Positions 10,770 to 21,221 of a stretch of DNA of 60,933 nt are shown here, piece after piece. A program made the position numbers and the translations under genes. The DNA is from Phellopilus nigrolimitatus (lineage: Eukaryota > Basidiomycota > Agaricomycetes > Hymenochaetales > Hymenochaetaceae): the NCBI GenBank assembly GCA_021029095.1, contig JAJOHG010000152.1, positions 1-60,933 on the forward strand, in the 5' to 3' direction. The notes below the pieces were generated by a model that saw only the letters and a list, made by a program, of their open reading frames with translations, was not told the DNA's origin and searched no databases. Each line of letters begins with the position of its first letter. Position 1 is the stretch's first letter.

Positions 10770-12161
10770 TTTGACTCGGATCAGATTGCGATTTGTGGCA
10801 TCTTGCGACTTCCGAGGCTGCTGCCCGATAGGTCCCGCGGGCTCAATGGCAATGGAGAAAACCCCCTGACCAAAGTTCTCGTGCTGTGGGCGCCCACTCG
10901 CATGTGAAGCCCAGCGCGCGATACTCTCTCTCATACCAAAGGTGGTGGAATCAGGCTCACGAGGTTGTGGCGGTGGACTGATTTCAAAGTCGTGCGAAGA
11001 GTCAATTGAGGAGCGCAGGTAATTGGGTATGCTGGCCGGATACGAAGGCGATGGAAAGCTTGGACTATGTTGATCGATAGCCAAGAGCTGTGGATATGTG
11101 GATGAGAAGCAGATCGTTCGACAGACAAGAATAAAACCCCACCAGATCAGAAGTCTGTGTTGGCGGGGATTCATGGGCTGATGTCCCCAAAGGATACGTA
11201 CGGCTACCGGGAGCCTGGAATTGAGTGTCCGTGTTCATTCGAGGATAGACAATGCGTCCTCCGCCGCCGTTCGGTGGCATCTCCTCCCCAGAATGATACA
11301 ATGGTCTCCCGTAATGAGGCGATGAGAAAATCAGCAGATGATTTCCAAGGGCTGTTGTGTTGATCTCGTGTCTGACAGTCAAACTGGAAGGATCCTGCAC
11401 CCAGTGAATGAGTCATGAATCATCTAGCAAAAAATGAGGATTCCACGCACAAAATAATTTAACGGGTTATGTGCAGTCCAGTTCGCCTGGCGGGAATCGG
11501 GCGTCGCGGCGGAACCTGCCAGATCGAAATGCTCGTGTCGTGGGTGACCGCTACCAGGTGCTCGCGAGCGGGAGAGCTCGTTGGTCCCACCGTCTAGAGT
11601 TAATGAGATAGGCCCACGAGGTCTCGGAGGCAAGATCAAGTTGGACTCAGTGCTGTGTGGGGGACCAAATGGTAGATAAGAGGATTGCGCGGCGCCAATC
11701 GGCAAGGAATGTCCTGAGCAGCTAATGCCCTCATCCTGCAGAGAAGAGGATCTGTCAGAACTGTCAGATGCACAGAAGTAGAGTAGCGCCTACAGATCTA
11801 GAGACGTGAGTTATTGGGCGGTGAGGAACGGGCATGAGCAGCGGATGGTGGCCAGGTCCTTGAAGATTGCCGCTCGTCTGCAGTCCTTCGCTATAGCGAA
11901 AGAACCCTTGCGGTGCGCGATGTTCAAGCGCTGTTGTGTCGACGTCGCGGTTTGGGATGTATGAGCCTCCGGCGGGTTCCTACATGAGACGAATGAGCCA
12001 GGCATCGACCAGATAGAAATATGAGATTTACGTACAGAAATGTTCTCTCGGTCAAGAGGAGCATCGATCGACATAGTGAGATCAGGCTGTTGAAGGTCGA
12101 ATGCTCCAGAAGCCCCGAAAAAAGGTGGGTGTTGGTCAAGAGGCCACTTCTGCTGAGACAT
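10770..12161 (-). pseudogene. Family A copy 5, lacks the zinc-cluster exons
   Basis: Starts at ATG 12161 (MSQQKWPLDQHPPFF) and runs through exons 1-5 with recognisable GT-AG introns. Homology stops in exon 5 just before the first CX2C pair (…SQDATNRN). The left neighbour (10490-10760) is unrelated, GC-richer sequence. Without the last two cysteine blocks, any product would lack the whole zinc cluster. Upstream, ATATAAATGC (about 12223) is a TATA box in the family position. Confidence 0.6.
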
Positions 12162-12299
12162 CTGGACTAGAGAATGCTGAGATGAAAGCAAAGGATGACT
12201 GATATAAGTAGTGGGTGAGCATTTATATCCGACGAGATGTTTGCTCTCCTTGCTGCCCTGACACAGTTGCCCAGAACTGACGCTCAAACGAAGCAAAGG

Positions 12300-12995
12300 C
12301 ATGGGCTACGGTGAAAGCTATATATTTGAGTTCATTCATCGGTGATTTGTTTGCAGAGCACAGAAGTAGCGTTCACAACGAGATCTGCACTCCCAGTAGG
12401 GGAGCTCTGAGTCTGCGAGATGATCGGCCTCAGGAAAGACGAGCTCAATGATACTTGCTCCATGACATAAGCTGACTTTGCGGAGTGGACTGTCGTCGGT
12501 CGCCGGTGTTTGCAGTCACCGGAGCCGCTGTACCGAGCTCGTTGTCGGCGACGACAAGCTTGACCATCTCTCTTATTTCTTGACCATCTCACTTCGGGTC
12601 TTCTGCATTAGATAGATATTATCTTAGACACTTATAATTTGAAGTCAAAACATATCTACATGTGTTCTATCTAGACGTGAATATGTTGGTCGGGACAGCC
12701 TTGCTTCCCTGATTGCTTTATTGGGCTGGAGAAAGAATCGTACTCGAGCTTCGGGAAGCACAAGGACAAGGTTAATTGGATTTGATAGGAAGCACGTGGC
12801 TGTGGATGTGGCTGGGGAAACAGGATAGTTTTGAAACTGTTCCGAGAAAGGTCAGGGTCCCTCAGTGTTGGAATTTCTGCGAACCCTCAAAAACTGTTTC
12901 GGGGTAACGGACATATCGGGTAGATTAGTAAGCAAGTAGCATATAGGCTGACGGTCTGTATCTTGCAATCTATCGCGTTTGCCCACGGCCCACCA
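12300..12995. other. No recognised gene
   Basis: Only short, overlapping ORFs with no motif and no repeat partner noted. The left margin is the promoter side of family A copy 5; the right margin runs into the repeat at 13000. Confidence 0.3.
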
Positions 12996-12999
12996 CCGC

Positions 13000-13390
13000 C
13001 AACGGGACAAACGGAACCCACTGTGCGCGACTGCTGGCGACCTCGCCCCTCGTATTTCAACACTCAGCGCGTGGCTCCCTTCTGTTTGTATCCCACACCT
13101 ATATAGGGAGAACTCACCCTTCGCTAGTCCAAGCCCTTGCCACTCCCGCTCCCGTTCCGTGCTCCCCCTCCCTCCGTCCTCAAGCACCGACGACGACGAC
13201 CTCCACGACGGCCGCTCTCCGACGCTGACGTCCCGCCCTACCCCCGCCCGTAGTATCAATAGCCTCCGTGCAAGGTCCCCAGGTCCCCAGGTCCCCAGAC
13301 CTCACTCGTCCTTCCGCAGAGTACACCGAGCTAACTACGCCCTCCAGCACAAGCCATCGGTGCGCATCCAACAGGGAAAAACTGTGTATA
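13000..13390 (+). repeat. Repeat R3, copy 1 (promoter and 5' region of family B?)
   Basis: Contains CCTATATAGGGAGAACTCAC (TATA box), a CT-rich leader, then CGCCCTACCCCCGCCCGTAG and CACAAGCCATCGGTG. The second part recurs in the same orientation at 28980-29130. The first part recurs there inverted (28730-28845), so one copy carries an internal inversion. Both copies sit immediately upstream of family B sequence, so R3 is probably its 5' region. Confidence 0.55.
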
Positions 13391-13399
13391 ATGTGTTGA

Positions 13400-13560
13400 G
13401 AATAATAAAGTAAAGTAATGCTAGTTTTCGACGACAGGCACAAGCGCAGGAGCAGGAGCAGTTGCTGCGGGTACCAGCGGGCTCCATGTCCGAGAATTTG
13501 CGTCCTAACCCTCAAAGTTTTACTCCCCAGTTACAATGTAAAAGAACATATTCAGCATCT
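13400..13560 (+). pseudogene. Family B copy 2, short 5' fragment
   Basis: Matches the start of the 29.2 kb family B copy: AGTAAAGTAATGCTAGT, then an Ala/Ser/Gly-rich coding stretch, then CTCAAAGTTTTACTCCCCAG. Homology ends before the cysteine motif. It is followed by DNA related to the intergenic region upstream of PFS2. Confidence 0.5.
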
Positions 13561-13879
13561 GGAAGGGTGGACTGTGAGGTCGCGCGAGAAAGAGTGTCTT
13601 TAGGACGTGATGTATTATGTGTGTTTTTCTGGATCATTTTTGTACCTTTCCGTACTATCTGACTCGGTTCTCCTTCTATGATGTTCTTAAAGAGTGTGTC
13701 CGGGATTCTATACATGTGTAAATATGCCTGTTTTGTCAGATTAATCATTGCTTTACAAGTTCTGCATCTATAAAAGCTTTTCGAACTTTAAGATTTGATG
13801 AGATGTGGCTAGGTACTTAGATTCCGTTTAGTAACACAAAAAGTCCCACGAATACAAAATCTAGGTGATTACACTCGAC

Positions 13880-14312
13880 ATCGACATGCTCGACTGTCCT
13901 TGTACCGCCGTCGTCAGTACCCCCACGCGTCCTCCTCTGAATGGCGGCCGACAAAGCGCCTGCAGCCGCCGCTGCCGCCACCCGCAGATGACCACAGACG
14001 CGCCGCGCGACAGCTGCTCGACGGCAAGGCGCTCAAGAAGACGCGGGACGGTCGACTACAGCGGGAGCATGGGGCTGCGGATGCTGGGCCGCAAGGCGTG
14101 GCCGAGCGCGCCGTCCATCGTTGGCGGGCAACGCGTCGACGTCGCTGACGACCATTTTCGTGCGGGGAACAAGATCCACGGCCCCGTGAACTGCGTCGCG
14201 TGGACGCCCGAGGGCCGCCGCGTACTCACGGGCTCGACGAGCGGCGAGTTCATACTCTGGAATGGGCTTACGTTCAACTTCGAGACTATCCTGCAGGCGC
14301 ACGACACCGCTG
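13880..14312 (+). pseudogene. PFS2 5' fragment, unit 2
   Basis: Aligns with 37140-37665, the first exon of intact PFS2. It includes [19 protein letters not shown] (out of frame here), [20 protein letters not shown] and [13 protein letters not shown] segment carrying [20 protein letters not shown] is shortened. At GACACCGCT GCC the PFS2 match ends, and 3' NUO51-type sequence begins within about 60 bases. This junction is shared with the 31.9 kb unit. Confidence 0.75.
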
Positions 14313-14364
14313 CCTCTCGTTCTCTCCTTCACAGATTCATTTCTCTGTCTATTCACATTAGCTC

Positions 14365-14973
14365 TCTCGGCGATGCAGCAGCAATCTGACGTTCGCCTAA
14401 CGCGAATTTTGCTCACGGAGTCTGCAAGCCCCCAGCTTGTCTCCTTGGCTATAACGCCGATACCTTGTGACTCAGAAAACTGCGCAAAGGCCGACATTGT
14501 CGCCGCTATCGTGCGGTTCGCTCATGTACGTTCCGTTTTCATTTATTTACGATACCATAGTGAATGTTTGAAATCCTCAAATGTGCAGTTCTACGCGCAC
14601 GGGGCACGTCGTGGATAATGAACATGATGGAGTGCATCGCCGAGAACCACGAGCGCCGCCGCAAGATTGATATGCTTCTGAGTTCTAGTACGTTCCTCTC
14701 CCTCCCCACGTCTCTTCCTCCGTCTCATCTGACTCCCCACCGCCCAGAAAATAAATTGAGAGCCGCTTGATCTGCGGGCTGGACGACGCGGCGGCGTGGC
14801 CGATCCAGGGTCTCATGCGCCATTTCCGGCCGGAGGTCGAGGCGCGCAACGACGCATTCCGCGCGCGGGAGAGCCCCGTGCTGTTCCATGGGCGCATGGT
14901 CGGTGAGGTAGACCCCGCGCTCGCGCTGCCGGACAACATAGGCGCGAACTTGATGGAGGAGCCCCGAACGTAA
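14365..14973 (+). pseudogene. NUO51/NDUFV1 3' fragment, unit 2
   Basis: Encodes, with two introns, ADIVAAIVRFAHV, then GARRG, MNMMECIAENHERRRKIDML, then [20 protein letters not shown], and a tail ending [15 protein letters not shown] stop. This is the C-terminal quarter of the flavoprotein that binds NADH and FMN in complex I. The CGQCTPCREG region that supplies cysteines for the N3 iron-sulphur cluster has been reduced to GARRG, so it cannot be functional. Family assignment comes from my knowledge of NDUFV1; the deletion is seen directly. Confidence 0.75.
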
Positions 14974-15424
14974 CGTAGACGAATTTATGTAGATAAAGTC
15001 TAATTTTTTTTCTCTTTCTCTGCTGAGGTGTTCAGCGGATAGCACGGGATAACCGCCGGCCATGGTATGACGTCCCGATACGAAGAAAAACAATGTTGGT
15101 TTACTAAACTTTAATTCATTATGCGCTGAATTATTCGCTCCCGAAGCTAACCGTGCAAATTCGACAAGAGTTATCCTGTGCGCCGACCTGACGCAATACA
15201 ACAAGATCTGTTGTTTTGCCGTGACAGATGACCAGAAGAAGAGGATAGATCGTACCAGACGAGCGACATGGGAAGCAGATACAGCGACGAGATACCGAAG
15301 ATTTATGCTGAGGAAAGTAGACGTGGGTGAGAGCCGGAACGCGAGATCGAAGTAAAACGAGTCCTGCGGCGGGTGTCAGAATCACGAAGATACCACAGTC
15401 ATTCGAGAAAGGGCTTACATATCC

Positions 15425-17048
15425 CTACTTCTTCGAGTACTTGCACATGACACGCCTCTTCTTACATTTCTCGCAGAGGGGACCGAAGTTGCTGGCGACA
15501 ATGACGCACTGCATAATGAGTTATTAGGCATTGTGATTTCTTGCATCAAATGAAAGTTGCTTACTCTCTCATGCCTGCGTTTGCAGATTTTGCACGGATT
15601 GCGATTTATGACATTTCGCGACTTCTGAGGCTGCTGCCCGGTAGGGCCCGCGGCCTCAATGGCAATGGATAAATCTCCCTGAACAAAGTTCTCGTGCTGT
15701 GGGCACCCACTCGCATGTGAAGCCCAGCGAGCGATGCTCTCCTCCATACCAAAGATGGTGGAGTCAGGCTCACGAGGTCGTGGTGGTGAGCTGCAGTCGT
15801 CCGAAGAGTCGACTGAGGAGAGCGGGTAACTGGGTGTGCTGGCCGGATACGATAGCGATGTGAAGCTTGGACTATGTTGCTCGATAACCAAGAGCTGTAG
15901 ATATGTGCATGAGAAGCAGGTCGTTAGACAGACAAAAATAGAACCCCACCAGATCAGAAGTTTGTGTTATCCTGGGGTCATGAGCTGATGTCCCCAAAGC
16001 ATAAGCACGACGACCGGTAGTCTGAAGCTGGGCGCTCGTGCTCATTCGAGGATAGACAATGCATTCTTCGCTGCCGTTCGGTGGTATCTCCTCCCCAGAA
16101 TGATAATATAATGTCCCGTAAGGAGGCGATGAGAGAAACGGCAGACGATTCTCAGGAGCCGTTGTGTCGACTTCGTGTCTGATAGTTCGATAGATCAAAT
16201 TAGGAGGATCCTGCGCTCGATGAATGCGCTCGATGAATGAGTCAAAAATCATGTAACGAAAAACGAGAATTGCACGCACAAAAGGATTTTCCTGGCTATG
16301 CGAATAATCACTTGGTGCAGGCCAGTTCACCTGGCGAGGGTCGGGCATCGCGGCGAAATCTGCCAGATCGAAATGCTCGTGTCGTGGACGGCCGCTGCCA
16401 GGTGCTCGTGAGCGGGAGAGCTCGATGGTCCCACCATCGAGAATGGATGAGATAGGCCCGCGAGGTCTTGGGGGCAAGATGAAGTTGGGCTCGGTGTAGT
16501 GTGGAGGGCCAAACGATAGATAAGGGGGTTGCGCGGCGCCAATCAGCATGGAAGGTCCTGAGCGGCTGATGCCCTCATCCTGCAGAGAAGTGGGTCTGTG
16601 AGAACTGTCAGAGACACAGAGATAGAGTGGCACCTACAGTAGTGCCTGTTGTTCTAGAAATGTGAGTTATTGGGCGATGAGGAGCGGGCATGATCTGCGA
16701 ATCGTGGCTAGGTTCTTTATCATTGACGCTCGTCTGCAGTCCTTCACTATAGCGGGAGAATTCTTGTGGCGCGCGATATTGAAGCGCTGTTGTGTCGATG
16801 TCGCGGCTCGGGACGTATAAGTCTCTGGCGGGATTCTACATGAGACAAATGAGCCGGACATCGGTCAGATAGAAAATACAAGATTTGCATACAGAAAGTT
16901 TCTTTCGGTTAAGAGGAGCGGCGTTCGGCATAGTGAGATCTGGCTGCTGAAAGTCGAATGCTGCAGAGAATCGAAAAAAAGGTGGGCGTTGGTCGGGGGC
17001 CAGTTCTGCTGAGACATCTAGACTAGAGAACGCTGAAGATGAAAGCAT
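15425..17048 (-). pseudogene. Family A copy 6, nearly intact, N-terminal frameshift
   Basis: All six exons are present, with GT-AG introns. The last two exons give NPCKICKRRHER and CVIVASNFGPLCEKCKKRR, so CX2CX6CX10CX2CX6C is fully kept. Compared with the intact copies, one base is missing just after codon 6 from the usual ATG (17017), which takes the start out of frame. An upstream ATG at 17048 restores the downstream frame with a different first 14 residues. The gene might therefore still be translated. The TATA box is degraded (AAACAAAATA). I class it as a pseudogene, with real doubt. Confidence 0.6.
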
Positions 17049-17264
17049 AGGACGAATGATATAGTAGTGGGTGAGCAAGTATTTTGTTTCCGTCATAGGA
17101 CCTCATCGCATAGGCGTGGCAAAAAAGCATGGCTGCTGCACTTGTGGTTCCAGTGGAAACATTCTGATCTTCAATAGCTCAAAATCGGACAACAGCCAAA
17201 GCCCTGCATTCATCCAGATAGCTAAAGTGTGCGTAACGTAGATCTCCGCATCGGGATCCGTCAG

Positions 17265-17400
17265 CGCCTATAACTCGCCGACCCATTGCCAATAATGCAA
17301 CATAATAGGACACGGCACCTGCAGGAGCATTCCACGTTGATAGAGGGCGTGCGGGCGCAAGAAAGACGGCTTGACGCCGACCTCGTCGACTTGAACACAC
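17265..17400 (+). repeat. Repeat R1, copy 3
   Basis: CCTATAACTCGCCGACCCAT then CAATAATGCAAC and a frame reading IEGVRAQERRLDADLVDL. It lies about 250 bp beyond the 5' end of family A copy 6 and points away from it, the same arrangement as at 23.3 kb. Confidence 0.45.
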
Positions 17401-18960
17401 AGCCTTATCTTTACCTATTACCTCAAGAGAGAAATGCGGGATGGCTTGTCCAATTCATTGTAGCCTCATAGATCGGCATGCGATTGGTGCAGCCGGAAGG
17501 TTAAGATTCAAGTTGATGAGAACCCGGAACGTTTGAATTAAGAAGATTGGCGAGCTGTCGATTGTAAAAGATTCAAGGGTGAGGTCGGGCACGCCTTTCC
17601 ACAATGTTGTGTGGCTCGTACAGTGTCAAGGTGGACGCGGCAGCAGAGGCGGATCAGCCTCGTAAAGATTTAAAAAAAAAGAAGCTTCCGTGCAAAGCAA
17701 AAGTGTTTGCTGAGTTTAAATTGTATGCGCGCCGGCTCGCTTCAACCCGGTGGTGCAATTTTTGCTATCGTCTTCTGAAATTCTATCGTTGCGCATGTTC
17801 TCCATTGTTTGCGCTCGATTGTTGGAGTCTGTGTGATGCTTCTGGACCATTCTCGGCGTCCTCGGATCCAGCTACCAGGTTTCTGGTGTGACGTCGATGT
17901 CAATCTACTATTATTCTATAATCTCATCTGCGCCTTCAAGTGCGTCTTCTCCCGTGTTCCGATGAAAGTGTCTGCGAATTCAAGTGCGTCCTCTCCCGTG
18001 TTTCAATGAAAGTGTCATGATCTCAGGCTAAACTGCAAATGTGCATGATAAATTATCTCTCTGCGACGTCGCGTTCGTTGGAGGGACGAGACCGATATGC
18101 AGGCATAGTGCGAGTGTCTACACACTTGCCCCTTGCCCCTTTTAATTTGCTCTGGGCAGCTTCGGCCATGCAGCGATTGAGGTTCAGACTCAGCATGATT
18201 CATCAATTCATTGAACAGGGGAATCAATAGAAGTGGACCCGTTGGCGAAGTTTGAGCTTGTTAGGCAAGCGTGCGGACGTCTCCTTTCGCCCTAATTGCA
18301 TCCACGCAGTGTTCCGAGAGGTTGCCCTTTCTGTCACTTCCAGCTCGTTTACCTCGTTTCCGGCTCACAAAGTGCGCCTTTCCAGAGTCTTTTGCCCTTC
18401 TCTATTCACGACGATCATCAGCCTCGCAGTCTCTTACGCGTTTTGCGTTCTGCGTTCTGTGTTCTGTGTTCTGTGTTCTGCGTTCTCCTTCGCGGTAGCT
18501 AGACCGTGCGCGCTTCTGTTGACTCTTTAATCTTGATGTGATGTTCCGTGTTCCTTTCGTATTCAATTGGATCGGGTTGGATAGCCCTTACATACAGCGA
18601 TGTTTTTGCACGCCTCGATGACACACTGCGAATCTATCGAGTCAACTGGATCCCCGATCCACTACTGGCCACCGCTATCCAGAGCTCCTGCCTTCTTCCG
18701 CAACTTCTCGGCCCTCCGCGCTGTTTAAGCTCCAGACTGGTCCGAAGCCGCGAATCAAGACAATATCGTCGAGCTCCCCGTCAGATTTGAAACTCTGATA
18801 GTATCGCCGCTGATGAACACTTGAGGATCTAGGGCGCGCGCGGTGTTCCATTGTATGCAAAACCGTCCTGTCGCATGCTTGCATTTCAAAGTTTGACTCT
18901 ACCCTTTGTATCCTTCCACAGCTTTCTCGCGTTCCTCTCGTCCAACCGTCTGTCTCTCGA
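17401..18960. other. Unassigned stretch with a 7-bp tandem repeat
   Basis: No convincing coding region. Short ORFs overlap on both strands. A CT-rich stretch at 18250-18540 resembles a fungal leader or promoter but has no clear downstream gene except the weak candidate exon at 18966. Confidence 0.3.
18438..18488. repeat. GTTCTGY tandem repeat
   Basis: About seven units of a 7-bp word (GCGTTCT/GTGTTCT) in a row within CT-rich DNA. Confidence 0.8.
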
Positions 18961-18965
18961 CTCGT

Positions 18966-19078
18966 ATGGCACCTGAACTGCCAATAGATATTCAACATCA
19001 TCCGCCGCTGGATTATACAGAGCAATACCCTGTCTATACTAAGTCCGGCACGTCATCTGCCACTTCTTCTGGAGACGC
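18966..19078 (+). CDS. Candidate first exon, hypothetical protein
   Basis: ATG after a pyrimidine-rich leader opens MAPELPIDIQHHPPLDYTEQ and runs to a strong GTAAGT donor at 19079. If spliced to the acceptor near 19870 (TCTCTAG), the frame continues LLESASAHTGAGTIGAIVLS for about 30 codons to a stop. In that model the SINE-like insertion at 19131-19722 sits inside the intron. No homologue recognised. A plausible but weak gene model. Confidence 0.25.
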
Positions 19079-19130
19079 GTAAGTCGCCGCAGCCAACGAA
19101 CCCGCCAATTGTTCTACATCGCATCTTTTT

Positions 19131-19722
19131 TTTTTTTTTTTTTTTTTTTTGTTTGATGGGCAAAGAGAGGAAATCGCTGGACTGTTACCTACCAAGTACT
19201 GGGCATCAAACACCCCAATTCCCTTTGTGGGAGTGACGTGTTGATGCCGTCATTGTACCTGATAGGCCCTTGTGTGGGAGTTGCACCCACTAAAACCTAA
19301 TTACTCTTATGCGCGGGAGTGAGAGGGGGATGTCAAGACATTTCCAATGGCTTTTAGGACTCGACTCTACCACCACATTTTACCCTCCGTACCGCAACTG
19401 ATACTTAAGGATCATATCTTAACTTGAATTTTTTGTCGACCCCATTGCCAATGGAACCTTAACTCAAAGAAAAGACAGAGGACCCATATCAGCCCTATGC
19501 GCCCTGGTTTCTTGCTTCATGATGTTCTGGGACTGGTCACCATGCGGGGTTCTGCGAACTGGTCCCCGACGCGCTAATGCGCGAAGCCATATTTGCTATT
19601 AAAAGCATCGCAAATTCGCTCCGCTGACTTTTTAAGGCACAGCGCATTCCCGGAGTCGTTGGCCAGGGGGATTCATACCCCTGTTCACCCGTGCACCGCG
19701 TTGAGGTGACTCCCTGCCCGGG
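19131..19722 (-). mobile_element. SINE-like retroposon with poly(A) tail and 15-bp target duplication
   Basis: The sequence ACATCGCATCTTTTT occurs at 19116-19130 and again at 19723-19737, flanking 592 bp. On the minus strand the insert starts CCCGGGCAGGGAGTC and ends in poly(A) (the T run at 19131-19150). This is the signature of LINE-mediated retroposition. There is no long ORF. GTATGAATCC near the 5' end is weakly like a Pol III B box. It could be a SINE or the 3' end of a LINE. Confidence 0.75.
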
Positions 19723-20153
19723 ACATCGCATCTTTTTCGTCTTCGCCGCCTGACGCTTATGGCAGTATGTTGCCTTTTCTACTAAATCTCCTGTCTTCTC
19801 CTGTTCCTTTTTGTTTGCTTGTTGAAAATCGCTGCTTAATGCTTAATTCTCTGACGTGTCGATCTCTAGGCTTCTTGAGTCCGCCTCAGCTCACACAGGC
19901 GCAGGGACAATTGGTGCGATTGTCCTCAGTGATGCACCAATCTGCAAATTTTAAACCATGTACAAGCACAACATTCCACATCGTCCCTCCAATATGCGCT
20001 ACAGCTGAGCACCCATCAGTCTCCGCACTCAGTGCTATCGTTCTGAAACTATGAAACGGGAGAGCTCAAGCTCGAGCTCGCGGCCCATCCCCCACGTTCC
20101 TTTCTCCTCTGTCGGAAGGCTCGCTAACCCCTGTCTCCGCTCCCGTGCACCAG

Positions 20154-20349
20154 GTTCGCCCGCGGTCTTTGGAAAGGAATGTCCCTGCACCCACGGCACT
20201 GGGCGGCGATGCCGCGCGAGGTGTATGCGGACTACCAGGGTGTCGGTGGGCACTTCGTGCACAGAACCCGAGGCATATGCACCGGCGGGTGTGAGAATTG
20301 CAGCTGCGAGCATTGCAGGCGTGCTCCGCAGTCCAAGCGCCGAACATAG
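20154..20349 (+). CDS. Candidate Cys-rich terminal exon
   Basis: After an acceptor (GTGCACCAG) one frame stays open and reads FARGLWKGMSLHPRHWAAMP, EVYADYQGVGGHFVHRTRG, then ICTGGCENCSCEHCRRAPQS and KRRT stop. The dense CX3CX2CXCX2C cluster and the biased composition make it look like real coding sequence. No start exon could be linked with confidence; it might belong with 18966-19078. Family unknown. Confidence 0.3.
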
Positions 20350-20603
20350 TCAGGAAATGTCGAAGCACTAGTCCAATACGTCTCGCGTTCTTGAGTGCTT
20401 CTCTCTGTCCGTCTGCTTATTTGTCGAATATTCCTATGGGCATCGCGACGGAACGGGCTCGGCGGCGACCTAAGCCACGAGGCTAGTTTTGCATTTATGT
20501 TCATTCTTGTTGGGGTCGGCATACGTTGTACTCGTGAGAGAGGGAGGGAGGATATATTATTTTGATGATAATTTAGTCTCGAGACGAGCGCACAAGCCAG
20601 GGT

Positions 20604-20870
20604 GATGAACATGATGGACCGCTTCGTCGAGAACCACGGGCACCAGTGCGTGCTCTCGTACGCCCCTCTCCCCTACCACACCTCTTCCTCCATCTCATCT
20701 AACGCCCCACCGCCCAGAAAACAAATTGAGAGCCGCATGGACTACGCAGCGGCGTGACCGATCCAGGGACTCAGGCGCCACTCCAGCCGGAGGTCGAGGC
20801 GCGTGTCGCCGCATTCCGCGCGCGGAGCTGTTCGGCGGGCGGATGGTCGATGAGGAGGTGTGCACTGTGG
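20604..20870 (+). pseudogene. NUO51/NDUFV1 3' fragment 3
   Basis: Reads MNMMDRFVENHGHQ, an intron, then IESRMDYAAA, a TGA stop in place of the W of AAAWPIQGL, and further frame breaks. It is followed by the 3' flank and then family A copy 7 in the opposite orientation, the same order as in the other units. No PFS2 piece precedes it here. Confidence 0.65.
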
Positions 20871-21221
20871 GATTAACCACCGAGATGAATAAGTCCAAGC
20901 TCTAAATAAGGACGTATGACGTCCTGATACGACTTCTGCAAGCAAAATCAAAGTTGGTTTACTAGACCTGAATTCACTATGCCACAGGCAACTTCGTTTC
21001 CTGGTTGGCGTAATTTGTTCCTTTGACAGATGATAATAAAAAGAACTGATAGATCGTGCCAGACGATCGACATATAGCGACGAGACACCGAAAGCTTTTT
21101 ATGCTGAGGAAAAGTAGACGTGGGTGAGAGGCGGAACGAGAGATCAAAGCAAGACGAGCCCTGCGCGGGTGTCAGAACCACAAAGAAGCTTCAGTCATAC
21201 GGAAAAAAGCTTACATGACCC

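Noticed and set aside
20066..20368. Minus-strand 100-codon ORF with many cysteines
   Set aside because: It is the shadow of the plus-strand candidate exon, and its cysteines show no regular spacing.
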